Below are positions 16,073-22,779 of a stretch of DNA of 64,000 bases, piece after piece. The DNA lies in assembly GCA_963698885.1 (NCBI GenBank), contig CAVOSJ010000004.1:1-64000 (forward strand). The letters are read 5' to 3'. The stretch comes from JBARKJ01 sp963698885. GTDB taxonomy: Bacteria; Nitrospirota; JACRHJ01. Within the stretch, counting starts at the first letter, position 1. Every line of letters starts with the position of its first letter. A model generated the notes under the pieces. It was not told the DNA's origin, searched no databases, and saw nothing but the letters and a program-made list of their open reading frames with translations. Made by a program: the position numbers and the translations under genes.

Positions 16073-18391
16073 CTAACTGATTTTAATAAGCTCCAGCCTG
16101 TCCTTCCACTTATCCTTAAGCGCGAGGCCCAGTGCTCGCCCCGTTTCCGACTGAAGCTTCGGGTCCTTCTCAATTATAGCGGAAGCCTCCTTCCGCGCGG
16201 CCTCGATAATTTTATAATCGCGGATTATGTCGCCGTAAGATATCTCCGGCAGCCCGGACTGCTTCGTCCCGAAGAACTCGCCCGGCCCGCGGAGCCTTAA
16301 ATCGTCCTCCGCTATATCAAAACCCGAGGTATGCTTGAGCATCGCCTGGAGCCTCTCGCGCGAATTTTCCGTCATTTTCTCCGCCATCAGGATGCAGTAG
16401 GACTGCTCTGCCCCGCGGCCCACCCTGCCCCGGAGCTGGTGGAGCTGGGAGAGGCCGAAGCGCTCCGCGTGCTCTATCATCATCACCGTCGCTTCCGGCA
16501 CGTCCACGCCCACCTCAATGACCGTCGTCGCCACAAGGAGCTTTATCTTCCCGGAACGGAAATCCTCCATCACGGACTCCTTCTCGTCAGGCTTCATCCG
16601 GCCATGCAGCAGCCCGACCGGGTATTCCTTAAAAATCTCCGCAAGCTTTTCCGCCCCCTCTTTGGCCGCCTTCAGGTCGCTTTTCTCGGACTCTTCGACC
16701 AGCGGATATACCACGTATCCCCGCGCCCCCCTCTCCAGCTCGCGCTTCATCAGCCGATAGGCTTCCGCACGCCCGGAGCTGTCGAAAAGCTTCGTCCGCA
16801 CCGGGCTTCGTCCCGGCGGCAGCGAATCGATAGTCGAAAAATCGAGGTCTCCATATACCGTAAGCGCAAGCGTCCTGGGTATCGGCGTGGCGGTCATGAC
16901 CAGGACGTCCGGCTGAGTGCCCAGGCCCTCTTGACCACCCCCGCCCACGCCGCCGCCACCAGTTTCGCCATCGCCCGCACCGCCCCCACTGTCACTTTTG
17001 CCCGCGCCGCCGCCCTTGCCACCTTTGCCGGATAATCCGGCCCTCTGCATGACGCCGAAGCGGTGCTGTTCGTCCACGATTGCCAGCCCCAGGTCGTTGA
17101 AAGCCACCCCTTCCTGTATGAGCGAATGGGTCCCCACGGCGAGTACGGCACTCCCCTCCGACAGCTCCTTCAGCGCGTTGTCCTTTTCTTTTTTCTTTAA
17201 TGAACTGGTCAGGAGCGCGACGTGGAGCCCAAGCGGCGTTAACCACTTCTTTACGTTTAAATAATGCTGTTCGGCAAGTATCTCCGTCGGCGCCATGAGC
17301 GCGACTTGCACCCCAGCCTCCGCCGCCTGGAGAACAGCCATCATCGCCACGACCGTCTTGCCGCAGCCGACGTCCCCCTGCAGAAGCCGGTTCATCCGGG
17401 CCGGCCGTTCCATGTCCCGGCTTATCTCCTGGACGGCGTTTTCCTGAGCATCGGTCAAATTAAACGGCAGCCGTTCCCGGAACGCTCTGCGTAAGACCCC
17501 GTCCCCTTTTAAAACCCTGCCGGAGACGTGTGTGCGGCCCTTCTTCATTGCCAGAAGCCCAAGTTCCAGAAGCAGGAACTCGTCGAATATCAGCCGCTTC
17601 TGCGCCCTCGTCCCTTTCGCGTTCAGGAGGGTTACGTCCACTTCGGCTGAAGGAAAATGCGCTTCTTTAACGGCGATCGGCAGGGCCGGTATTTTATATT
17701 TTACGAGCATCTCGTCCGGCAGGAACTCGCCAAGCTTCGGCGCGTACTCGTCCACCACGTTCTTGATTATAGAGCGTATCTGGCGGACGCTTAAGCCCGC
17801 GGTGGCCTTATAAATCGGGACGACCCTGCCGGTATGCACCGTATCGTCGCCGCCCTCGCCGCCTTCGTCTACAAGTTCGTACTCCGGGTTCTCCATCACC
17901 GGGCGGTAATGCTTGTACTGGTCCTGCTTCACCAGCCCGTAGAGGATTACCTTCGCCCCTTCCTGAAATACCCTGGACATATAGGGCTGGTTGAACCAGA
18001 TACCCGTGACATAGCCGGTTTCGTCTTTCACGGTCAGTTCGAAGATCTTCATCCGCCGCCTTGGGGTGGTGACGTTTTCGGCGGAGATTACCGTGCCCGT
18101 GACGGTCTCATAGGAGCCGTACGAGACGCGGGCGATTTTCTTAAAGTTGCCCCGGTCCTCGTACCTGTACGGGAAATAGTAAAGGGCGTCTTTCACCGTC
18201 GCGATGCCGAGCTTTGAGAACAGCTCGCCGCGTTTCGGCCCGACGCCCTTCAAATACTGGATGGGTTGGGACAGCTCCAAAAGACGGCTGCCCCCAGATG
18301 CCTGGATAGTTGTCTGGTTTATGTCGGAACCCGCTTTTGTGGTGAGTTCCAAAGATTTTCCTTGCATTGCTGCATCCGTGGATGGTAACAT
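16073..18391 (-). CDS. recG: ATP-dependent DNA helicase RecG
   Basis: RecG remodels stalled replication forks and Holliday junctions. The 772-residue protein has the N-terminal wedge region (KGVGPKRGELFSKLGI; FYFPYRYEDR-like YYFPYRYEDRG), helicase motif I GDVGCGKT, LMAPTEILAEQH, the DEQH box IVDEQHRFGVMQR, motif III TATPIPRTL, ATTVIEVGVDVP and QLRGRVGRG. Between the DEQH box and TATPIP, residues about 452-488 form a glycine-rich insertion not normally present in RecG. The remainder looks complete. The ATG follows AAGAGGCGCCT, a usable ribosome binding site. Confidence 0.96.
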   Translation of the reverse strand: MLPSTDAAMQGKSLELTTKAGSDINQTTIQASGGSRLLELSQPIQYLKGVGPKRGELFSKLGIATVKDALYYFPYRYEDRGNFKKIARVSYGSYETVTGTVISAENVTTPRRRMKIFELTVKDETGYVTGIWFNQPYMSRVFQEGAKVILYGLVKQDQYKHYRPVMENPEYELVDEGGEGGDDTVHTGRVVPIYKATAGLSVRQIRSIIKNVVDEYAPKLGEFLPDEMLVKYKIPALPIAVKEAHFPSAEVDVTLLNAKGTRAQKRLIFDEFLLLELGLLAMKKGRTHVSGRVLKGDGVLRRAFRERLPFNLTDAQENAVQEISRDMERPARMNRLLQGDVGCGKTVVAMMAVLQAAEAGVQVALMAPTEILAEQHYLNVKKWLTPLGLHVALLTSSLKKKEKDNALKELSEGSAVLAVGTHSLIQEGVAFNDLGLAIVDEQHRFGVMQRAGLSGKGGKGGGAGKSDSGGGAGDGETGGGGVGGGGQEGLGTQPDVLVMTATPIPRTLALTVYGDLDFSTIDSLPPGRSPVRTKLFDSSGRAEAYRLMKRELERGARGYVVYPLVEESEKSDLKAAKEGAEKLAEIFKEYPVGLLHGRMKPDEKESVMEDFRSGKIKLLVATTVIEVGVDVPEATVMMIEHAERFGLSQLHQLRGRVGRGAEQSYCILMAEKMTENSRERLQAMLKHTSGFDIAEDDLRLRGPGEFFGTKQSGLPEISYGDIIRDYKIIEAARKEASAIIEKDPKLQSETGRALGLALKDKWKDRLELIKIS

Positions 18392-18436
18392 AGGCGCCTC
18401 TTTTCTTGCAATATTAAAATTTTCGGAGGTATATAA

Positions 18437-18655
18437 ATGTCAAGGGCATGTTCAGTATGCGGGAAAACTCAGCAGACAGGCAACAAAGTCAGCCACGCGA
18501 ACAATAAATCGAAGAGGGTATTCAAGCCGAACCTTCAGCCAGTCAGGGTAGATAACGGCGGCTCCACGATGAAGACGCTGGTCTGCACCCGTTGCATCAG
18601 GACGGGCAAGGTTACGAAGGCGGTATCTTCAAAGCCCGCGCCGAAGACGGTATAA
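18437..18655 (+). CDS. rpmB: 50S ribosomal protein L28
   Basis: The 72-residue basic protein begins SRACSVCGKTQQTGNKVSHA and ends with CTRCIRTGKVTKA. The two CxxC pairs mark a zinc-binding L28. It is divergent from recG, with 45 bases between the starts, and ATTTTCGGAGGTATATAA supplies a clear ribosome binding site. A strong terminator follows about 55 bases downstream, so it is a single-gene unit. Confidence 0.96.
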   Translation: MSRACSVCGKTQQTGNKVSHANNKSKRVFKPNLQPVRVDNGGSTMKTLVCTRCIRTGKVTKAVSSKPAPKTV

Positions 18656-18709
18656 ATCCGCTTTTTCTCGTAGGGCGCGACGCCCCCGGCGCGCATGACT
18701 TTAAAAATC

Positions 18710-18742
18710 AAAACCCGCCCAAATCTGGGCGGGTTTTTTATT
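18710..18742. terminator. Bidirectional intrinsic terminator (repeated type, copy 1)
   Basis: An A run, ACCCGCCCA, a short loop, TGGGCGGGT and a T run form a symmetric terminator. It lies between the convergent rpmB and the small membrane gene at 18758 and can serve both. Near-copies occur at 19101, 19881 and 21102. Confidence 0.9.
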
Positions 18743-18757
18743 TCTGTTTATTTCTGT

Positions 18758-19039
18758 TTATTGTCGCTTCTTCCGCAACCACAACTTTATGGACAGATAG
18801 GGAGCGAGACAAAATACAAGATTGAGTAACTTCATGAATGCAATTCCGGCGTAATTTACCAGATCAAACTCATGCCTGCTGACAGCGAACCACTTTTCAA
18901 CCATCGCATAAGACCAGTCCGGCACGAATGTCGTCAAGCAAAACCACAACAACACGATTGCAACATTGATAAGGAACGCTCCGCCCAGTACCGTGGCCAG
19001 CGCCTCAAGGGTAATGCTATGTCTTTGTCCTTCGTTCAT
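18758..19039 (-). CDS. Small membrane protein of unknown function, paralogue 1
   Basis: The 93-residue protein has two hydrophobic helices, about residues 15-38 (VLGGAFLINVAIVLLWFCL) and 62-85 (YAGIAFMKLLNLVFCLAPYL), joined by a polar loop with WFAVSRHEFDLVN. It is about 84% identical to the protein at 19944-20231, with which it shares nearly the whole reading frame at DNA level, so one arose by duplication. It has its own downstream terminator. I do not recognise the family. Confidence 0.7.
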   Translation of the reverse strand: MNEGQRHSITLEALATVLGGAFLINVAIVLLWFCLTTFVPDWSYAMVEKWFAVSRHEFDLVNYAGIAFMKLLNLVFCLAPYLSIKLWLRKKRQ

Positions 19040-19100
19040 GATAATGCCCTCGCTGAACCGTTTACTCGTCAGACCTGCTTAAAGTATATCACAACGACTT

Positions 19101-19140
19101 AAAAAATAAAAACCCGCTCAAACTTGGGCGGGTTTTTTAT
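19101..19140. terminator. Intrinsic terminator (repeated type, copy 2)
   Basis: AAAAACCCGC, a short loop, GCGGGTTTTTT, flanked by A and T runs. It serves the methyltransferase gene, whose stop codon lies in its tail, and blocks read-through into paralogue 1. Confidence 0.9.
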
Positions 19141-19763
19141 TTGCCGTCCCCCGTCCCTTTGTCCGCCTTCATGACGTACAAGATACAGCTTGCCTGAAAG
19201 ATAAAAGCCGCATGTCTCTCGTACCAGCCCGAGAACCTGTTAAACAGCCATTCAAGGCCGACCATCCTGAACAAGTCATGGATGTAGATGTATTTTTTTA
19301 TCATCCGAAGGCTTGTCTTGTAGTGCTGGTTTCCGGGCTTGAAATAATCGAGCGAGCCTAACGTAAAGAAGTGCTTGTGCTGCCAGTGCCTGAACGCCTC
19401 CGGATGCGTGAAGTGAGGCACCTCGATTACAACTATCCCTCCCGGCTTGACTATCCTGTAAAACTCCTCGATGGTTGCCGGCACGTCTTCCATATGTTCC
19501 AGGACATGCCTGCAAAGCACTATGTCGTATTTATCGTTCTCCAGGGGATACGGATACGTGTTCAGGTCGTGCTGGACGTCGGCATAAGAGTTCGTCCGCA
19601 TATCGATGCCGGTTGCGCCCTGGAACTTCCGCCGCCCGCAGCCTACATCGACGACAGCCAGGTTATTTGCCTTCGCATGTTTCTCCAGGGCGCGGTAAAG
19701 CTTATTCGGCGACCAGTAGGTCTTTGTATATGAAAAATCTTTTTGGGATACCGGGGACGCCAT
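19137..19763 (-). CDS. SAM-dependent methyltransferase, class I (Methyltransf_11 type)
   Basis: The 208-residue protein has the SAM-binding motif I VVDVGCGRRKFQG near residue 38, an acidic post-motif GIDM, motif IV YDIVLCRHVLEHMEDVP and IVKPGGIVVIEVPHF. These are typical of the Methyltransf_11 family, often acting on small molecules or sugars. It sits alone between two terminators of the same sequence in an accessory patch. The substrate cannot be guessed from its neighbours. Confidence 0.85.
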   Translation of the reverse strand: MASPVSQKDFSYTKTYWSPNKLYRALEKHAKANNLAVVDVGCGRRKFQGATGIDMRTNSYADVQHDLNTYPYPLENDKYDIVLCRHVLEHMEDVPATIEEFYRIVKPGGIVVIEVPHFTHPEAFRHWQHKHFFTLGSLDYFKPGNQHYKTSLRMIKKYIYIHDLFRMVGLEWLFNRFSGWYERHAAFIFQASCILYVMKADKGTGDGK

Positions 19764-19880
19764 GCTTAATTATTTTTCCTTCCTGCCTTGTCTTCAGACC
19801 TTTGCCGATAAAAAAAGCCAATTCGTATTTGCTCATAAACAACTTCAGTAGTCAATATGAAAAATTAGCGCCGGAATTTA

Positions 19881-19919
19881 AAATAAAAACCCGCTCAACT
19901 TTGAGCGGGTTTTTTATTT
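19881..19919. terminator. Intrinsic terminator (repeated type, copy 3)
   Basis: A run, ACCCGCTCAA, loop, TTGAGCGGGT, T run. It lies downstream of paralogue 2 on the minus strand and upstream of the methyltransferase gene. Confidence 0.9.
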
Positions 19920-19943
19920 GCGCCTCCCGAAAAAGCGAGGTCT

Positions 19944-20231
19944 TCAGTCATTCAGTTTCTTCTTCCGCAACCACAACTTTATGGCCAGATAGGGAGAGAG
20001 ACAAAATACAAGATTGAGTAACTTCAGAAATGCAATCCCGGCGTAATTTACCAGATCAAACTCATGCCTGCTGACAGCGAACCATTTTTCAATCAACTTA
20101 TAAGACCAGTCCGGCGTGAATAGTGTCAGACAAAACCACAATAACACGATTATAAAATTGATAATGAATGCTCCGCCCAGTACCGAGGCCAGCGCCTCCA
20201 GGGTAATGTTATGTCTTTGTCCTTCGTTCAT
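19944..20231 (-). CDS. Small membrane protein of unknown function, paralogue 2
   Basis: The 95-residue copy has the same two helices and central loop WFAVSRHEFDLVNYAGIAF as the protein at 18758-19039. I start it at ATG 20231 to match paralogue 1; an upstream in-frame ATG at 20255 would add eight residues. The C-terminal tail LRKKKLND differs from the paralogue. DNA similarity covers about 290 bases and extends just upstream of both starts, so the duplicated unit includes the gene and its immediate 5' region. Confidence 0.7.
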   Translation of the reverse strand: MNEGQRHNITLEALASVLGGAFIINFIIVLLWFCLTLFTPDWSYKLIEKWFAVSRHEFDLVNYAGIAFLKLLNLVFCLSPYLAIKLWLRKKKLND

Positions 20232-20251
20232 GATAATGTCCTCGCTAACGC

Positions 20252-20888
20252 TCAATCTGGCGGGTTTTTTATTTTTGATTTTTGCTGGTACACACGCGAG
20301 AATGGCTTTATTTCTGCTTCAATAATCCTTACATTCAATCTTTTCCATTCCTCCCCAAGACTCGGATCGATAGCAATCGCTTGCTTAAAATCGGGCAATG
20401 CTTTTTCAAAATTTTGCATGCGAAATATGTGAAGCCTCTATCTGCATATCCTTTAGAATATTGTGGATCTAACTTAAGAGCTTTATTATCATCAGCAAGG
20501 GCGGCCGAATAATTGCCCATCTGATAATATGCCCCACTTCTTCCAACATATGCTCTGCTATATTGCGAGTTCAGTTCAATGGATTTATTGAAATCAACAA
20601 TGGCCGCCGAATAATTGCGCATATAGAGGTGTGAAATACCTCTGTCAGCATAACATTTATAACATGCCGGATTTAATTGAATGGCTTTATTATAATCATC
20701 AATGGCCATTCCATAATTACTAAGCTGGATTTCATCATAAGCTCTTTGACGATATGCGTGTTCATTTTTAGGATTAGAAAAATCGCTGCATTCAGATATT
20801 TTATTGCTCTTTTATAATCGCCGTTATGAAAGCAACCAACCGTGGTGGTAACATTCTCCGATTTTTTTGGTAGATCTGAATTATCCAT
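20252..20888 (-). pseudogene. TPR-repeat protein with two frameshifts
   Basis: Tetratricopeptide repeats are clear in the middle part: AIDDYNKAIQLNPACYKCYADRG, SAAIVDFNKSIELN and YSAALADDNKALKLDP, each a helix-turn-helix unit used for protein contact. At about 20785, in a T run, the frame must change for the first repeat to read DFSNPKNEHAYRQRAYDE. At about 20418 it must change again so that the last repeat reads MQNFEKALPDFKQAIAIDP. Two missing bases explain both. The repaired protein is 212 residues and would end inside a partial copy of the repeated terminator. Real decay and sequence error are both possible. Confidence 0.7.
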
Positions 20889-20949
20889 GTCAAGATGAAA
20901 AATTAAAGCGAAATGAATAATCCTGCTCTTAATAGCTCCTCCTGTTTAA

Positions 20950-21095
20950 CCGGCCTAAGTCTTCATCGGTTCGCATTTATTCATAGATCATTGAAAAAAT
21001 CGACAAATTTTATCCGGTATCATCTAACATTGTTCGTGAACAACGTCGTTGAGGGTCCGGGAGGGGATACAGTCGTCACGAGAATCCGGGAACTT
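20950..21095. repeat. Diverged intergenic repeat, copy 1
   Basis: This gap between the TPR and HD-GYP genes shares blocks with 22030-22180: CATTTATTCA, AAAAAATCG-CAAATTTT, CCGGTATC, ACATTGTTC and GGGAGGGG, in the same order and spacing. It has no open reading frame that I would call real. Confidence 0.55.
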
Positions 21096-21101
21096 GAAAA
21101 C

Positions 21102-21140
21102 AAAATAAAAACCCGCTCAACTTTGGGCGGGTTTTTTTAT
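21102..21140. terminator. Intrinsic terminator (repeated type, copy 4)
   Basis: A run, ACCCGCTCAA, loop, TGGGCGGGT, T run. It lies downstream of the HD-GYP gene. Confidence 0.9.
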
Positions 21141-21167
21141 TTGTCGAAGCCGGGATTGGTTATTTTG

Positions 21168-21836
21168 CTATGCGGCTTTTCCGATTAATCCTCCCAAACG
21201 GAGGATGTCCCGGATACTTACTGACGCCGGGATGGCTTTTTGTTCGTATAAATGGTCCTGGAACACCATGAATATCTCATTAAACCTCGGCGCAACCTTC
21301 TTGAATGCGGCAAGCACCTTCGGGTCAAAATGCTCAGGCATTGTCCTGCCGTTCCCTTCGGTAATTATTTTATAAGCCGTCGAATGGTCGAATGCCGGTT
21401 TATAAGGCCTGTTGCTCCTTAAGGCGTCGTAGATATCGCAGATGGTTACGATCCTGGCCGGCAGAGGTATCTCTTCGCCTTTTAAACCATTTGGATAACC
21501 CGAACCGTCCCAGCGCTCATGGTGGTTCACAGCGATCTGCCGGGCTATTTCAAGCCAAGGCGAGCCGCCAAGGATTTTGACCGCATAAAGAGGATGTTTT
21601 TTAATCAGCTCCAAATCTTCCGCGGACAGCCCGCCCGCCTTCCGGAGTATCTCAGGCGGGATATGAATCTTGCCTACGTCGTGCATCTGGGCTGAGTGGC
21701 GGATTTCCAATGCCATTGCTTCGGGAATCCCAAGTTCCATAGCCACCTCGTAAGAGTATTCGTTTACCCTGATAAGATGGTTCCCGGTTTCATCGTCGTT
21801 CAAGCCAATAAAAAGCGCTATTTTCTGACCGTTCAT
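21168..21836 (-). CDS. HD-GYP domain protein (probable cyclic-di-GMP phosphodiesterase)
   Basis: The 222-residue protein is essentially one HD-GYP domain: ETGNHLIRVNEYS, the metal-binding HD in QMHDVGKIHIPPEIL, the second His group in NHHERWDGSGYP, then ICDIYDALRSNRPYKPA. HD-GYP domains hydrolyse cyclic di-GMP. There is no receiver or sensor domain, so input must come from elsewhere or from the C-terminal tail. It is monocistronic with its own terminator. The 507 bases upstream (21837-22343) hold a diverged repeat and no gene I can support. Confidence 0.9.
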   Translation of the reverse strand: MNGQKIALFIGLNDDETGNHLIRVNEYSYEVAMELGIPEAMALEIRHSAQMHDVGKIHIPPEILRKAGGLSAEDLELIKKHPLYAVKILGGSPWLEIARQIAVNHHERWDGSGYPNGLKGEEIPLPARIVTICDIYDALRSNRPYKPAFDHSTAYKIITEGNGRTMPEHFDPKVLAAFKKVAPRFNEIFMVFQDHLYEQKAIPASVSIRDILRLGGLIGKAA

Positions 21837-22029
21837 TCTCTTTAGCTCCTGTATGCTCCTATTTATGCTATTTCAATAGTTACATATTGTAGCAATTCTC
21901 ATATAATATTAGATTAATCTTGATAATCATTTTTGTCAAATCAGGAATAAGGAAAACTTTTTATCGTATCAAATTCAGTGGCAATCAGGACTCATGGGAC
22001 ATTTTTCGCACCCGGTAACCACTACTGAT

Positions 22030-22180
22030 TAATCGGCCCAAGCTAATACCATTTCACATTTATTCAAAATTCATAAAAAAATCGGCAAATTTTCACCGGT
22101 ATCGGATTTGCGACATTGTTCAGGGGACACAACGCATTTTAGGGGGCCAGGGAGGGGTTTTCGTTACACGGGATTTCAGG
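22030..22180. repeat. Diverged intergenic repeat, copy 2
   Basis: This is the second copy of the repeat at 20950-21095, inside the 507-base gap between the HD-GYP gene and ridA. Conserved blocks include AATCGGC, CATTTATTCA, AAATTTTCACCGGTATC and GGGAGGGG. The remainder of the gap is AT-rich and shows nothing further. Confidence 0.5.
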
Positions 22181-22343
22181 CGGCCGGAGGAACTTTTTCC
22201 TTTATTTTAAAATGAGTTCCGCCCTTTTCGCGACCGTTTCCGGCTTCGATTTTTCAATGCTCTAACTATTTGAAAACTAAAGGTATTTTATTGGCAAAAA
22301 TTGGGGAAAAACGCCGGATTCACGACTTTTTCGGAAATGATGG

Positions 22344-22766
22344 CTATTTTTCGGATTCCTCGGCTTCGCTCGGGATAACCGTCGGTTTCTTATACGCTAT
22401 CGCCTCAATCTCTATCGCCACGTCCTTCGGAAGCCGCGAAACCTCGACCACCGCCCTCGCGGGAGGGTTCTCTCCGAAGAACCGGGAGTACACCTCGTTG
22501 ACGCGCGAGAAATCGTCCATAAGCATCAGGTAAACCGTTGTTTTCACTACGTCCTCAAGGCCCATCCCGGCCTCCTGGAGGATATTGCGGATGTTCACGA
22601 GGATGCGCTCGGTCTGCTCCTTTATGTCCGAAAATACCACCTCGCCCGTCTCCGGGTTGAGCGGTATCTGCCCGGAAACAAACACGAAATCGCCTGCCCG
22701 CACCGCCTGGGAGTATGCGCCGATTGCGGCAGGGGCGCGGAGTGTTTTTATAATATCTCTGGGCAT
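22344..22766 (-). CDS. ridA: RidA/YjgF family enamine/imine deaminase
   Basis: RidA hydrolyses reactive imine and enamine intermediates from PLP enzymes. The protein starts PRDIIKTLRAPAAIGAYSQAV and has VFVSGQIPLNPETGE, NIRNILQEAG, and the substrate-binding Arg in ENPPARAVVEVSRLPKDV. Family members end near EIEAIAYKK; this one continues with PTVIPSEAEESEK. That tail is encoded by a short repeat (22354-22379) of a type often seen between genes, so the extension is probably accidental. The ORF is 14 bases downstream of relA/spoT. Confidence 0.94.
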   Translation of the reverse strand: MPRDIIKTLRAPAAIGAYSQAVRAGDFVFVSGQIPLNPETGEVVFSDIKEQTERILVNIRNILQEAGMGLEDVVKTTVYLMLMDDFSRVNEVYSRFFGENPPARAVVEVSRLPKDVAIEIEAIAYKKPTVIPSEAEESEK

Positions 22767-22779
22767 ATAATCTCCAGGC

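Noticed and set aside
22354..22379. RidA tail as a functional C-terminal motif
   Set aside because: The SEAEES-type peptide comes from a repeat related to the palindrome at 29572, so a specific function is unlikely.
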